A stretch of DNA of 64,000 nucleotides from Desulfuromonadales bacterium (GCA_013349405.1 DUZS01000006.1:1-64000); one strand, 5' to 3'; positions 27,950 through 36,787 are shown, counted from the stretch's first letter. Program-made: numbers and translations. Notes: generated by a model not told the origin, from the letters alone.

Positions 27950-28777
27950 ATGCAGCAGTATGAGATGACTTTTTTCTGGACGGCAGTTGCATGCTACGGT
28001 ATCGCTTCTTTTTGCTACATTTTTGGTCTGCTGGCGCGCAAGGAAGCGCTCTTCAATTGCGCGCTCTCTTTTGTCGTCGTCGGAGCCTGCGGAAACTCCA
28101 TTGCGATTGGTGTGCGCTGGTTTTTCGGGGTGTCTCCGCCATTTATTACAATTTCTGAGTCTCTTGCCGCCGGCGTGTTGATAGCGGTGATTATTTTTCT
28201 GATTTCCCAATATTTTGCCCGAAACCTTGAAGCGTCCGGCGTATTGGTGCTGCCGGTCTGTTTTGTTCTATTAGGGTGGTCCGGGAGCATGATGAAAGGG
28301 TTGGCAGGAACGCTGCCGGCCGCTCTGCAGAGTACCTGGCTATGGACACACGTCTTTGCCGCCACAACCGGTTTCAGTTGCGTCCTGTCGGCTGCAGCTC
28401 TTGGCCTACTGTATCTTCTGAAAGAAAAAAAGGCAGGCGGAATTTATGATAGGCTGCCTGATCTCTTGACGCTTGATGAGGGCAGCTACCGGTTTATTGC
28501 CGGTGGCTTTGTCTTCCTGGGACTTATGATAGTATCAGGTGCTTTTTGGTCTAATCAGGTCAAAGGGAGCTACTGGGGGTGGGATCCGGTTGAAGTCTGG
28601 TCTCTGATAAACTGGCTGGTATACGGAATTTATCTGCACTTGCGGATCACCATGGGATGGCGCAACCGTCGCCTTGCCATCTACGCACTCGCAGCGGTCG
28701 GGGTCATGATTATCAGCTATTGGGGCATACCGTTTATGTCGGAAAATTTCCATACAGGTTTTAGAATTGAGCATTGA
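27950..28777 (+). CDS. CcsA/CcmC-family cytochrome c assembly protein, copy 2
   Basis: 275 residues, the same length as copy 1 at 25176 and clearly its paralogue. The heme loop reads KGSYWGWDPVEVWSLINW; histidine-containing helices are LWTHVFAATTGFS and YGIYLHLRI. About eight membrane helices. The duplication is old: the proteins are identical in the loop but differ across the first 200 residues. Its position directly behind a radical SAM gene and before a terminator marks the end of this operon. It may serve a different set of cytochromes than copy 1. Confidence 0.9.
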   Translation: MQQYEMTFFWTAVACYGIASFCYIFGLLARKEALFNCALSFVVVGACGNSIAIGVRWFFGVSPPFITISESLAAGVLIAVIIFLISQYFARNLEASGVLVLPVCFVLLGWSGSMMKGLAGTLPAALQSTWLWTHVFAATTGFSCVLSAAALGLLYLLKEKKAGGIYDRLPDLLTLDEGSYRFIAGGFVFLGLMIVSGAFWSNQVKGSYWGWDPVEVWSLINWLVYGIYLHLRITMGWRNRRLAIYALAAVGVMIISYWGIPFMSENFHTGFRIEH

Positions 28778-28798
28778 TGGCGTGAAGAGTGAAGAGTG

Positions 28799-28836
28799 AA
28801 GAGTGGCGGTTGGAAAAATCCAGCCGCCACTCTTTT
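28799..28836. terminator. Bidirectional terminator after ccsA copy 2
   Basis: An 11-bp stem (28799-28809 with 28824-28834) has T-rich sequence on the right and A-rich sequence on the left, between two convergent genes. The left flank contains three perfect copies of the 7-mer GTGAAGA (28782-28802). Confidence 0.8.
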
Positions 28837-28850
28837 GTTCTGCAGGTATA

Positions 28851-30323
28851 TTATTTCTTCGGTTTCTCCGATTTCAGTCCTGCCGGATGATCGAGCAGAT
28901 CCTGCTTCTTCTCTTCAGATGCATACCAGTCGAGCGGTCGATCAGTCTGATCCTTAAAAGTGTTGAGAGATGCATCCCTCAGTTCAGCAGCCTCCTTACT
29001 TGACTGCGACATCAGAATTTCATCCACCACCTGCGGACAGGAAGCTACTGATCCCGGTCTGGCCTCAATCTCTTCTCTGATGCTTGGCTCCACCTTCGGG
29101 TCTTTTGCAAAGCGCATTTTGAGATCGATAGAAAAGTTTGAATAGGTTTCCAGCATACGGAAGATCGCCGAATCACCCATCGCCCCGATTGTTTTATCTT
29201 CATCAGGCAGTGGCGATACCTTGCCGTTCTCAATCTTGGCGCGACCGACTATTTCACAACAAGTGCCATTATTGTCGGTATAGCCAAGGTTGTCAGTGAT
29301 AACGGCCAAGACCGTCGGTACGTTCGCCAGATCCCAGTGAGCGAGCAAGCCAACCTCGCCATCCGGCAACGGTGACAGGTCATCAATATTCATGGCCAGC
29401 ACCCGCGACCAGGGGGGGACCGGGCGGGTTCTTTTTTGCGGCGGGAGGCCTTTGATGAAACGGCGCAGGGTATTGTCGAACAGGTTGGTGGCTGTTTCGG
29501 CTTCGCCCAACACATTGACGCAGTGGGTTTCCGGGATGCCCAGTATCTCCGTTACCATTGCATAATAATCATCACGAGTGACAACACCGAAACGACCGCG
29601 ATAGCCGCCGCCATCACAAATACGACTTCCCGGGGGAAGCTTGAATTTTATTTTTTTACGGCGACAGGATTGGAAGAAATAAACATAGGCGGCAGTTGCA
29701 CCGATCAGTGCCACCGGCACTCCGCTCGCTTCAGACTCGCGGAGCGCTTTCAGCAGATTTTTGACATCAATACCGCTCTTGCCAAGGAGAAACATGCTGT
29801 CTTCCGTACCGAAATGGGTGCGGGTCTGATCCATGCCGATGGCCATGCCCATGGAGGGGGCCAGTTGCGGACTGGGAGCGAGAATCAGGATGCGGCACCG
29901 TTTACCCTCTTCAAAATCGGGGAAGAGGTATGATGCGGTCATCTTCTTGTTGGCGCCGAAGACCAGCTTTTTGCCATCTTCATCACGAAATATCCTGCCG
30001 CGCTGGGTGAGACTGGTGGTGCCGCCGGTCAGACAGGCCATGACTGACTGTTCAAGCGGAAATGACGCGACCAGATGTGTTTTGAAGACATCATTGTAGA
30101 CCATGGGGATATCCTGCCAGCGGGTTATGTCACTTGGTTTCACTTTTTTAATGTCGCAGAATTCACGGAAAATCTTGTTTGATTCGAAGTGCAGGGCAAA
30201 AATCTGCATACAATAGTCATTGAATTGTGCGTCGGAAAGCTCTGCATCGACTCCGGCTTCAATAAGAGCAAGAACCTTCTCAGTTAAGTGATGGCTGGTT
30301 TCTGCAGTGGTAGGCATGCGCAA
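28851..30323 (-). CDS. LuxE-like acyl-protein synthetase
   Basis: 490 residues, related to LuxE and the wider phenylacetate-CoA ligase-type adenylating enzymes. Features: IPMVYNDVFKTHL, the Ser/Thr/Gly-rich ATP loop MACLTGGTTSLTQRG, CDGGGYRGRFG, and a later VLGEAETATNLFD segment. LuxE activates fatty acids and holds the acyl group on a Cys. No luxCDAB partners are present, so this is a stand-alone member whose acyl substrate is unknown. The C-terminal 70 residues are charged and Lys-rich. It has its own promoter (30378-30406), a GAGGAG ribosome site, and a terminator shared with the convergent ccsA gene. Confidence 0.75.
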   Translation of the reverse strand: MRMPTTAETSHHLTEKVLALIEAGVDAELSDAQFNDYCMQIFALHFESNKIFREFCDIKKVKPSDITRWQDIPMVYNDVFKTHLVASFPLEQSVMACLTGGTTSLTQRGRIFRDEDGKKLVFGANKKMTASYLFPDFEEGKRCRILILAPSPQLAPSMGMAIGMDQTRTHFGTEDSMFLLGKSGIDVKNLLKALRESEASGVPVALIGATAAYVYFFQSCRRKKIKFKLPPGSRICDGGGYRGRFGVVTRDDYYAMVTEILGIPETHCVNVLGEAETATNLFDNTLRRFIKGLPPQKRTRPVPPWSRVLAMNIDDLSPLPDGEVGLLAHWDLANVPTVLAVITDNLGYTDNNGTCCEIVGRAKIENGKVSPLPDEDKTIGAMGDSAIFRMLETYSNFSIDLKMRFAKDPKVEPSIREEIEARPGSVASCPQVVDEILMSQSSKEAAELRDASLNTFKDQTDRPLDWYASEEKKQDLLDHPAGLKSEKPKK

Positions 30324-30377
30324 CTCCTCTTTGAAATCTTGCTGACAAGTGAATTAAGCTGATAAGGAATAATGCAA

Positions 30378-30406
30378 AATATACACCAGCCTTTCAAAGA
30401 GTGCAA
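30378..30406 (-). promoter_or_regulatory. Probable sigma-70 promoter for the LuxE-like gene
   Basis: On the minus strand a TTGCAC -35 box (30401-30406) and a TATATT -10 box (30378-30383) are separated by exactly 17 bases, about 55 bases upstream of the start codon. Confidence 0.55.
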
Positions 30407-30573
30407 TTGCTCAATTTTAAAGGTTGTCGCTACGTTTTGAAGTAAAAATGTGCGTAACTATTGATCACGCTGCCTAAAAAATGTTCAAAAACTACGCCGT
30501 AATGGCTTGTTTATTCCGGATGTTCAGGTAATTCTTGCGTTAGTTCTTTAATAACGTTAGGTTGGGGCAAATA

Positions 30574-30798
30574 ATGCTGAAAGGTAGTAATCAACAGATG
30601 AAGCGTTTTGCTATGGTATTGTTTTATATCGGCGGGTTCGTATGGTTCGTCTTCGCAGTAGTAAAATACCTCTTTGGTTGGGATGTCACTATTCTTCAGT
30701 TTCTTCCCTACCATTTGGTCGCGGTCATTTCGGGAATTTTATTAAAATATGGGGCTTGCCTCTATGAGCGTCTTTCCGGGCGAAGAAAACATGATTGA
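30574..30798 (+). CDS. Small membrane protein, unknown
   Basis: 74 residues with two hydrophobic segments (about 13-35 and 40-60) and a basic C-terminus (YERLSGRRKHD). I do not recognise the family. The start is uncertain: ATG at 30574 has a G-rich stretch upstream, while ATG at 30598 would give 66 residues and still include both helices. It lies 37 bases before another small membrane protein and may be co-transcribed with it. Confidence 0.5.
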   Translation: MLKGSNQQMKRFAMVLFYIGGFVWFVFAVVKYLFGWDVTILQFLPYHLVAVISGILLKYGACLYERLSGRRKHD

Positions 30799-30834
30799 CA
30801 TGATAATAATTGGTTGCCGGAGGTATCACAGCAG

Positions 30835-31185
30835 ATGAATCTGAAAAAAACAGTCGTTGTACTTAATGGTTTTGTCCACGATTTTGCCGCCGGTATCTGG
30901 CTGGCAACCATTGTATCTATTGCAGTCCTTCATAATGCTCATCTGAAAGACGCCACCGTTGCCGGCGTGTTGAACGGTCTGGAGCGGATGTTCTTCTGGT
31001 GGAGTGTGGGCGCTGCAGTTATTATTATGGCCACCGGTGCCGGACGTACATTTACCTATGTAGACAACTGGTATGGCGAAGATGCCGAACGGCAGAGGCG
31101 CAAGGCGCTGGTCGTCAAACATATTGTTCTGTTTTCCGCCTATGCGCTTGGTTATTTCTGGGTATGGGGTAAGGTGTTCCATTGA
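30835..31185 (+). CDS. Small three-helix membrane protein, possibly heme-binding
   Basis: 116 residues with three predicted membrane helices (GFVHDFAAGIWLATIVSIAVL, about 13-33; MFFWWSVGAAVIIMATGAG, about 53-71; HIVLFSAYALGYFWVWGKVF, about 96-115). Histidines near the start of helices 1 and 3 recall small b-type cytochrome or CopD-like proteins, but this is inference. The start is set at 30835, downstream of GGAGG; a TTG at 30814 lacks a site. A helix-breaking charged loop (WYGEDAERQRRK) separates helices 2 and 3. Confidence 0.65.
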   Translation: MNLKKTVVVLNGFVHDFAAGIWLATIVSIAVLHNAHLKDATVAGVLNGLERMFFWWSVGAAVIIMATGAGRTFTYVDNWYGEDAERQRRKALVVKHIVLFSAYALGYFWVWGKVFH

Positions 31186-31315
31186 TTTCAGGTCCGATTT
31201 TCAGAATAAATTCTATTTTATAGGTAAGATAATTGCAGACAAAATGGTTTAAATGAGATAATATCGCTCTCATTACGTTTAAGTGAGCGCACATTTTTTA
31301 TTAAAAAGGATATGT

Positions 31316-32833
31316 ATGACGATCAAACGAGTTGCCCTGATTACTCCACCTTATCATTCCGGTGTTGTTGAGTCTGCCGGTACATGGCTGAATGTCGGCT
31401 TCGTCTATATAGCCGGCTCGCTTCGTGCCGCCGGCTATGAGGTTGACTATTATGATGCCATGTCCCTCTGGCATAAATGGCCGGAAATAAAGGCCAGGAT
31501 TGAAGCGTTCAAGCCGGATGTCGTTGCCACCACGTCTTTTACCGCCTCTATTATCAAAGCTCTGGAGCTGTGCGACCTTGCCAAACAGATCAATCCAGAA
31601 GTGGTGACGGTATTGGGAAACGTTCACGCGGCCTTTTGCTATGATGAAATTCTGAAGGATGACCATGATACTCTTGACTACATTGTACGAGGTGAAGGAG
31701 AGGTAACACTGGTTGAATTGCTGGACTGCCTCAACGCTGGCGGTGACCCTGCTGCAATCAACGGGCTCGCCTTTTGGCGGAATGATGCCGTGGTAGTTAC
31801 GCCGAAAGCCGCCTATATTCACGATCTCGATAGCCTGCCCACAGCCTGGGATCTGGTTGAGTGGCCGATCTATTCGTATCGGGCCAAGAATAATGCCAGA
31901 TTGGCGATCATCTCCACTGCTCGTGGCTGCAAGTCACAATGTTCTTTCTGTTCGCAGCAGCTTTTCTGGGCTCAGACCTGGCGCGCCCGCTCTGCCGAAA
32001 ACGTGGTAAACGAGATTGAGATGCTCGGGAAAACCTACGGAGTTGAAGTGGCCATGCTCGCCGACGAATTACCGACGTATGATCGCGAGCGCTGGGAAAA
32101 AATTCTTGATCTGATGATTGAGCGCGAGGTGCCGGTCAAGCTGTTGATGGAGACCCGCGTTGACGATATTCTGCGCGATGCCGATATCATGTGGAAATAC
32201 AAAAAGGCTGGTGTTGAACACATTTATGTCGGAGTTGAGGCCGGTTCACAGGAAACGTTGGACCTTTTCAACAAGGACACTGAGGTACACCAGTCCAAGC
32301 AGGCCATTGACATCATCAATAACGCAGATATTGTATCCGAAACCTCCCTTGTTCTTGGTCTACCCGATGACACCATCGAATCAATCGCGCAGACGGTAGA
32401 GCTGGCCAAGCATTATAATCCTGACATGGCTTTTTTCCTTGCGATCGCTCCCTGGCCATATGCAGAGCTTTACCCTCAGCTGGAACCGTATGTATTCACC
32501 AAAGATTACAGCCGATATAATCTGGTCGAACCGGTCATAAAGCCAAAGAATATGACTGTTGAGGAGCTTGAAAAGGAGCTTGGCAAGGCCGCACAGAAAT
32601 TTTATATGCATAAATTCAAAAATCTGCATGAGTTGACTCCTTGGAAACAGGAATTCATGCTGTCGGTGCTGGACATCTTTATCAATCATTCGTATCTGGC
32701 AGGACAAATGAAAGCCGCAATGAAAGACGGCAAGGATATGCCGGAAGAGGTCAAGGCGTTGATGAGAGCGGTAAAGGGCCATGTCAAAGGGCAGGAACTG
32801 GACCGCCATTCGGCGCTCGCGCCGATTCCATAA
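31316..32833 (+). CDS. B12-binding-domain radical SAM protein (BchE/P-methylase-like)
   Basis: 505 residues. The N-terminal domain (about 1-150) has cobalamin-domain features (ITPPYHSGVVESAGTWLNVG, VTVLGNVHAAFC, IVRGEGE). The radical SAM motif is CKSQCSFC (about residues 207-214). The C-terminal region (about 390-505) is helical. It resembles BchE-type oxidative cyclases and P-methylases by architecture; the reaction cannot be assigned. It differs from the radical SAM protein at 26588. The start has AAGGA seven bases upstream; the open reading to 31283 has no site. A terminator follows at 32863. Confidence 0.85.
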   Translation: MTIKRVALITPPYHSGVVESAGTWLNVGFVYIAGSLRAAGYEVDYYDAMSLWHKWPEIKARIEAFKPDVVATTSFTASIIKALELCDLAKQINPEVVTVLGNVHAAFCYDEILKDDHDTLDYIVRGEGEVTLVELLDCLNAGGDPAAINGLAFWRNDAVVVTPKAAYIHDLDSLPTAWDLVEWPIYSYRAKNNARLAIISTARGCKSQCSFCSQQLFWAQTWRARSAENVVNEIEMLGKTYGVEVAMLADELPTYDRERWEKILDLMIEREVPVKLLMETRVDDILRDADIMWKYKKAGVEHIYVGVEAGSQETLDLFNKDTEVHQSKQAIDIINNADIVSETSLVLGLPDDTIESIAQTVELAKHYNPDMAFFLAIAPWPYAELYPQLEPYVFTKDYSRYNLVEPVIKPKNMTVEELEKELGKAAQKFYMHKFKNLHELTPWKQEFMLSVLDIFINHSYLAGQMKAAMKDGKDMPEEVKALMRAVKGHVKGQELDRHSALAPIP

Positions 32834-32862
32834 GATTCTTGTGTTTTTTCGGTGTCAACATC

Positions 32863-32897
32863 AAGCCTCCGGGGGTATTGAGCCCCGGGGGCTTTTT
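32863..32897 (+). terminator. Intrinsic terminator after the radical SAM gene
   Basis: A GC-rich stem of about 12 bp with one mismatch has a short loop (near 32875-32881) and a run of five T. It closes the transcript of the upstream gene. Confidence 0.85.
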
Positions 32898-32970
32898 CTC
32901 GGATAATGTCTTTGCCCCCGTTTTTTTCTTCTGTTCTGCCCAAGCTTATGCAGGGCGACGCTCTCCAGAC

Positions 32971-33008
32971 GCAAAACGACCTCCACAGTTGCAAGAACTA
33001 TGGAGGTC
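32971..33008 (-). terminator. Terminator after thiC
   Basis: Read on the minus strand, an 8-bp perfect stem (33001-33008 with 32978-32985) is followed by GTTTTG. It lies about 30 bases beyond the thiC stop. Confidence 0.65.
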
Positions 33009-33036
33009 GAAATATTAAATAGGGAAAAAGGTTTTC

Positions 33037-34323
33037 TTATCTCTTCATCGCATCATCCATCAGCTTATAGGCGCAGAATTCCCCGCACATCGTGCAGGCG
33101 CCGTGATCTGACACCGGTGAATTGGCCCGGTACTCACGAGCTTTGTCCGGGTCCATCGCCAGGGCGAACTGCCCTTCCCAGTCGAGCTTTTTCCGGCATT
33201 TTGCCATGGCGATATCCTTCTCCATCGCCCCTTTGACCCCCTTGGCGATATCACCGGCGTGGGCGGCGATGCGGGTGGCGATAATGCCGTCACGGACATC
33301 CTGGACATTGGGCAGGCAGAGGTGCTCGGACGGGGTTACGTAGCAGAGAAAATCGGCACCGGCCGCTGCCGCGATGGCTCCGCCAATGGCGCAGGTGATG
33401 TGGTCGTAGCCGGGAGCTATGTCGGTTACCAGCGGACCGAGCACGTAAAACGGGGCGCCGTGGCAGAGCCGCTTCTGCAGCTGGATATTGGTCTGAATCT
33501 GGTTGAGGGGCACATGGCCGGGGCCCTCGATCATGACCTGAACCCCTGCCGCCTGAGCACGCTGAGTCAGTTCGCCAAGCAGTATCAGCTCATGGATCTG
33601 GGCCCGGTCGGTCGCATCGGCGAGGCATCCGGGACGGAAACCGTCTCCGAGAGAAAGAGTCATGTCGTACTCTTTGGTGATCTCCAGCAGTTTGTCGAAA
33701 TGTTCAAAGAGTGGATTCTCCTTGTTATTGTAGCTCATCCATTCAATCGTGAAGGCTCCGCCGCGCGAGACGACGTCCATGATACGCCCCTCGTTCTTCA
33801 TCCGCTCAACGGTGCTGCGGGTCACGCCGCAATGGACGGTGATGAAATCTACGCCATCCTCAGCATGTTTGATAATTCCGGCAAAAATATCATCAACCGT
33901 CATATCGACAATGGCTTTGTTCTTGTTGCGCACCGCATCGAGAGCTGCCTGGTAGAGCGGCACAGAGCCGATGCAGGCGTTCGTTTCGGCAATAATTGCT
34001 TTTCTGATCTCGTCAACCGGACCGCCGGTAGAGAGGTCCATAATGGCATCAGCGCCGTACTTAACCGCAGCGCGAGCCTTCTCAAGCTCTTTTTCAACAT
34101 TCATATCGTCGGATGATGAGCCGATATTGGCGTTAACTTTGGTACGCAAGCCGGCTCCGACCGGAAGCGGGGTGCCATTGGCATGTTTGATGTTGTGGCA
34201 GAGGACGATGGTGCCTGCGGCGATGCCGTCACGGATGAATTCCGGCGGGACCCCCTCTGACAGCGCGGCGATCCGCATTTTTTCGGTGATAACGCCGCGA
34301 CGTGCGTATTCAAGCTGAGTCAT
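33037..34323 (-). CDS. thiC: Phosphomethylpyrimidine synthase ThiC
   Basis: 428 residues, the short form of the family. It converts aminoimidazole ribotide to hydroxymethylpyrimidine phosphate by radical SAM chemistry in thiamine synthesis. The C-terminus has the unusual cluster motif CTMCGEFCAYK (CxxCxxxxC type). Substrate-site blocks such as GADAIMDLSTGG, VHCGVTRSTVERM, IEGPGHVPLNQI and PSEHLCLPN are all present. The start overlaps the end of the thiED gene by 14 bases, so the two are translated from one riboswitch-controlled message. A hairpin terminator follows. Confidence 0.97.
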   Translation of the reverse strand: MTQLEYARRGVITEKMRIAALSEGVPPEFIRDGIAAGTIVLCHNIKHANGTPLPVGAGLRTKVNANIGSSSDDMNVEKELEKARAAVKYGADAIMDLSTGGPVDEIRKAIIAETNACIGSVPLYQAALDAVRNKNKAIVDMTVDDIFAGIIKHAEDGVDFITVHCGVTRSTVERMKNEGRIMDVVSRGGAFTIEWMSYNNKENPLFEHFDKLLEITKEYDMTLSLGDGFRPGCLADATDRAQIHELILLGELTQRAQAAGVQVMIEGPGHVPLNQIQTNIQLQKRLCHGAPFYVLGPLVTDIAPGYDHITCAIGGAIAAAAGADFLCYVTPSEHLCLPNVQDVRDGIIATRIAAHAGDIAKGVKGAMEKDIAMAKCRKKLDWEGQFALAMDPDKAREYRANSPVSDHGACTMCGEFCAYKLMDDAMKR

Positions 34324-35803
34324 GTGAATAATCCTTTTTCAAAAGTTCTTGTGCTGCCAGAAAATGGTTAACCGGGCTATGTCCCTTTCCCAATGACCGT
34401 GCGGAGCGGATAGCTGAGGTGATAAATGTTTTTGCCCGTTCAACTGCTATCAGCAGCGGCTCTCCCTGGGCGAGCAGGGTGGCGATGGCAGATGCGTAGC
34501 TGCAGCCGGTGCCATGGGTATTAGTGGTGAACATCCGCTCGGAACTGAAATGGTGACAACGGCTGCCGTCAAAGAGAACATCTGTGGCAGTGCGACCGGA
34601 CAGATGTCCCCCCTTGACCAGCACATTGGCAGCCCCCATTTGGTGCAGATCCCGGGCAGCCTGTTCCATATCCTGCTCATTTTTTATCGTTCGTCCCAGA
34701 AGCCGCTCTGCCTCAGGGACATTGGGGGTCAACAGATAGGCGAGCGGCAGCAGCAGGTCGCTGAAAACCTGAACCGCTTCCCGCTCCAGCAGCGGTGCGC
34801 CCCCTTTGGCGATCATAACCGGATCGATCACCAGCGGAATGAGCACCTTCCGTTCGCCGAGCCGCTCCGCCAGCGCTGCAATCATGGCCGGAGTATGGAG
34901 CATTCCGGTTTTGATGACGTCAATGGGAATATCGTTCAATACGGCATCCAGCTGATCACGCATGAAACTTGGCGGCAATCCGTGAATAGAAGAGACACCA
35001 CGGGTATTCTGGGCAGTCAGGGCGGTCAGGACAGTGGCGGCGTAACTCCCTAACAGGGTAATCGTCTTGAGATCGGCCTGCATGCCGGCCCCACCCCCGG
35101 AATCACTCCCGGCGACACTCAGCACTGCGCCGCGCGGAAAGGGGCGAACCCGATTAAAGAGCAGCAGCAGTTCTGCTGCCGCAATATCGGGACGAGGACT
35201 CGCAAGGACAGACGAAATGACCGCCAATGCATCAGCACCGGCATCAATAACCCGACAGGCATTGCCCGGAGTTATCCCGCCGATGGCTACAATTGGAATC
35301 TTTACCGCGCCACGAATTGACGCGAGCCCTTCAACACCGGGGAGATATGAGATAACCTTGCTCCCGGTCGGGTAGAGGGCGCCAAAACCGATATAATCGG
35401 CTCCTTCCCGTTCTGCCTGCAGCGCTTCTTCCCGGTTATGAGTCGATTTACCGATAATTTTATCTGGTCCGAGCAGTTCACGCGCTTCGGCAATATCACC
35501 ATCATCCTGTCCGAGATGGACGCCATCGGCATCCACCTCATGTGCGAGCCGCAGGTCATCGTTGACGATAAAGGTCGTGCTGAAACGTGCAGAGAGCCGC
35601 TTTAAATCTCCCGCTTCAACCAGTCGCTCACCATAGTCCAGGCCTTTGGCACGGTACTGCAGTACGGAAATTCCGCCTCGCAGCGCCTGAAAAACCCGGT
35701 CCATAAGGTTGCTGCCCTGATCGGTGATCAGATAGACACCCGCAATATCGGGCAGCTGTGCAGCCTTGTTTACGACAAGTCGAAAAGGTCTGGTATCACT
35801 CAC
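34310..35803 (-). CDS. Bifunctional ThiE-ThiD fusion (thiamine-phosphate synthase / HMP-P kinase)
   Basis: 497 residues. The N-terminal domain (about 15-215) is ThiE: VYLITDQGSN, VLQYRAKG, GVHLGQDDGD, KSTHNREEAL, GFGALYPTGSK. The C-terminal domain (about 230-490) is ThiD: VLSVAGSDSGGGAGMQADLKT, VIDPVMIAKGGAPLL and the anion-hole NTHGTGCSYASA. Together they phosphorylate HMP-P and couple it to thiazole phosphate. The start is set at GTG 35803 with AGGAAG six bases upstream; the open frame to 35872 runs into the attenuator and riboswitch and is not protein. The two activities are fused in one chain, ahead of thiC. Confidence 0.92.
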   Translation of the reverse strand: MSDTRPFRLVVNKAAQLPDIAGVYLITDQGSNLMDRVFQALRGGISVLQYRAKGLDYGERLVEAGDLKRLSARFSTTFIVNDDLRLAHEVDADGVHLGQDDGDIAEARELLGPDKIIGKSTHNREEALQAEREGADYIGFGALYPTGSKVISYLPGVEGLASIRGAVKIPIVAIGGITPGNACRVIDAGADALAVISSVLASPRPDIAAAELLLLFNRVRPFPRGAVLSVAGSDSGGGAGMQADLKTITLLGSYAATVLTALTAQNTRGVSSIHGLPPSFMRDQLDAVLNDIPIDVIKTGMLHTPAMIAALAERLGERKVLIPLVIDPVMIAKGGAPLLEREAVQVFSDLLLPLAYLLTPNVPEAERLLGRTIKNEQDMEQAARDLHQMGAANVLVKGGHLSGRTATDVLFDGSRCHHFSSERMFTTNTHGTGCSYASAIATLLAQGEPLLIAVERAKTFITSAIRSARSLGKGHSPVNHFLAAQELLKKDYSHDSA

Positions 35804-35820
35804 TGCACTCTTCCTCACAC

Positions 35821-35855
35821 AAAAAAACCGCACTGACATATATAACATCAGGCGG
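35821..35855 (-). terminator. Attenuator hairpin of the TPP riboswitch
   Basis: On the minus strand, a stem CCGC-CTGA paired with TCAG-GCGG (35855-35828, one bulge) is followed by seven T. It lies between the aptamer and the thiED start, so ligand binding probably favours premature termination. Confidence 0.8.
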
Positions 35856-35870
35856 CTGGATAAAGATGAC

Positions 35871-35983
35871 ATCCTGCAAGCCGCTTTCCTACGCCGGAAT
35901 GACCCGGATCAGGTGCAAAGGGTTCCCGCTGTGCAAGCGCTGCAGCAGACGGATCTCAGTTCAAAGGAACTCCCCCAGGGCCT
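35871..35983 (-). ncRNA. TPP (THI-element) riboswitch
   Basis: The minus strand shows the conserved THI-box elements in order: GGGGGAGTTCC, CTGAGA (about 35959-35954), AACCCTTTGCACCTGATCC, GGGTCATTCCGGCGTAGGAAAG, closed by a P1 stem (CCTG with CAGG at the ends). It lies directly upstream of thiED-thiC and is followed by a terminator hairpin, which gives a complete off-switch responding to thiamine pyrophosphate. Confidence 0.95.
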
Positions 35984-36031
35984 TATTGGAATGGTACTGT
36001 AATGCAATGGAGATGGAATGTCAATCTCAGG

Positions 36032-36322
36032 CTAATTTTTTCCCCAGAGCGGATCGTTCATGAATTGACGCCGGATTCGCTCTTCCGGGTTCTGTTCGTA
36101 AAACTCCTCCTCCGTAAATGAAAGACGGTATTCCTCGATATAATCAAGCAGCACCCGGAATGCGGCGTTTATATTGCGGATCGCCTCCTGGCCATCAGCA
36201 TGCCCGGTATCCGGATGATAGCGCTTTACCAGTTCGCGGTGTCGGGATTTAATTTCACTGATGGTGGAGCGTTCGTGCAGACCAAGAGTCTGCACTGCTT
36301 CCAGTAGGTCGGCATAGGTCAT
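36032..36322 (-). CDS. J-domain (DnaJ-like) protein
   Basis: 96 residues, made up of a J-domain only: ADLLEAVQTLGL, then helix II with the HPD triad in VKRYHPDTGHADG (about residues 33-45), then IRNINAAFRVLLDYIEEY. The C-terminal 30 residues are charged (EEEFYEQNPEERIRRQF). Such proteins recruit DnaK to a specific client. Start choice: ATG 36322; GTG 36334 is also possible. It lies right behind the MOSC gene, so it is likely the last gene of the moaA-MOSC-dnaJ-like operon. Confidence 0.85.
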   Translation of the reverse strand: MTYADLLEAVQTLGLHERSTISEIKSRHRELVKRYHPDTGHADGQEAIRNINAAFRVLLDYIEEYRLSFTEEEFYEQNPEERIRRQFMNDPLWGKN

Positions 36323-36339
36323 ACCCTGGTGCACCCCGG

Positions 36340-36783
36340 TTATTGTACTGGTAGTGTACTGTTCAGGATCGTATCCCCCCGTCCTATCGATCCACCCTGC
36401 AGCACCTTGACAAATATTCCTTCTTTCGGCATGACGCAGTCACCCGCCTGATAGAAAATGGCGCAGCGGGTATGACACTCCTTGCCGATCTGGGTCACTT
36501 CCAGCAGGGTTTTGCCTATCTGCAGGTGAGAGCCTATCGGCAGACTTACAAGGTCAATGCCGCTGGTGGTGATGTTTTCCGCGAAGTCCCCTGCGCCCAC
36601 ATCCAACCCAAGCGCCCGCATCTTGTCGATGCTTTCCTGAGCCAGCAGGCTCACCTGACGGTGCCAATCACCGGCATGGGCATCACCGACGATGCCGTGA
36701 TTTTCGCGCAGTTCCACTGAATCAACCGGTTTCTTGCGTTCACCTTTATTCTCGCTGATACAGACCGCCAGTACCTGAGCCAT
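36340..36783 (-). CDS. MOSC-domain protein
   Basis: 147 residues. The MOSC fold (beta-barrel of molybdenum-cofactor sulfurases) is indicated by GIVGDAHAGDWHRQVSLLA, ENITTSGIDL, IGSHLQIG and the Cys-containing GKECHTRCAIFYQAGDC. Proteins of this size stand alone and are often beside mo-cofactor genes; here it starts 4 bases after moaA ends. A role in molybdenum cofactor maturation or sulfur transfer is inferred from neighbour and fold. The Cys at CHTRC is the likely sulfur carrier. Confidence 0.88.
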   Translation of the reverse strand: MAQVLAVCISENKGERKKPVDSVELRENHGIVGDAHAGDWHRQVSLLAQESIDKMRALGLDVGAGDFAENITTSGIDLVSLPIGSHLQIGKTLLEVTQIGKECHTRCAIFYQAGDCVMPKEGIFVKVLQGGSIGRGDTILNSTLPVQ

Positions 36784-36787
36784 CTTG

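Noticed and set aside
28782-28802. Three tandem copies of a 7-mer as a repeat locus
   Set aside because: Too short and at the base of a terminator; possibly chance or slippage.
35804-35872. Longer N-terminus of the ThiE-ThiD fusion
   Set aside because: The extra codons come from the attenuator hairpin and the edge of the riboswitch.
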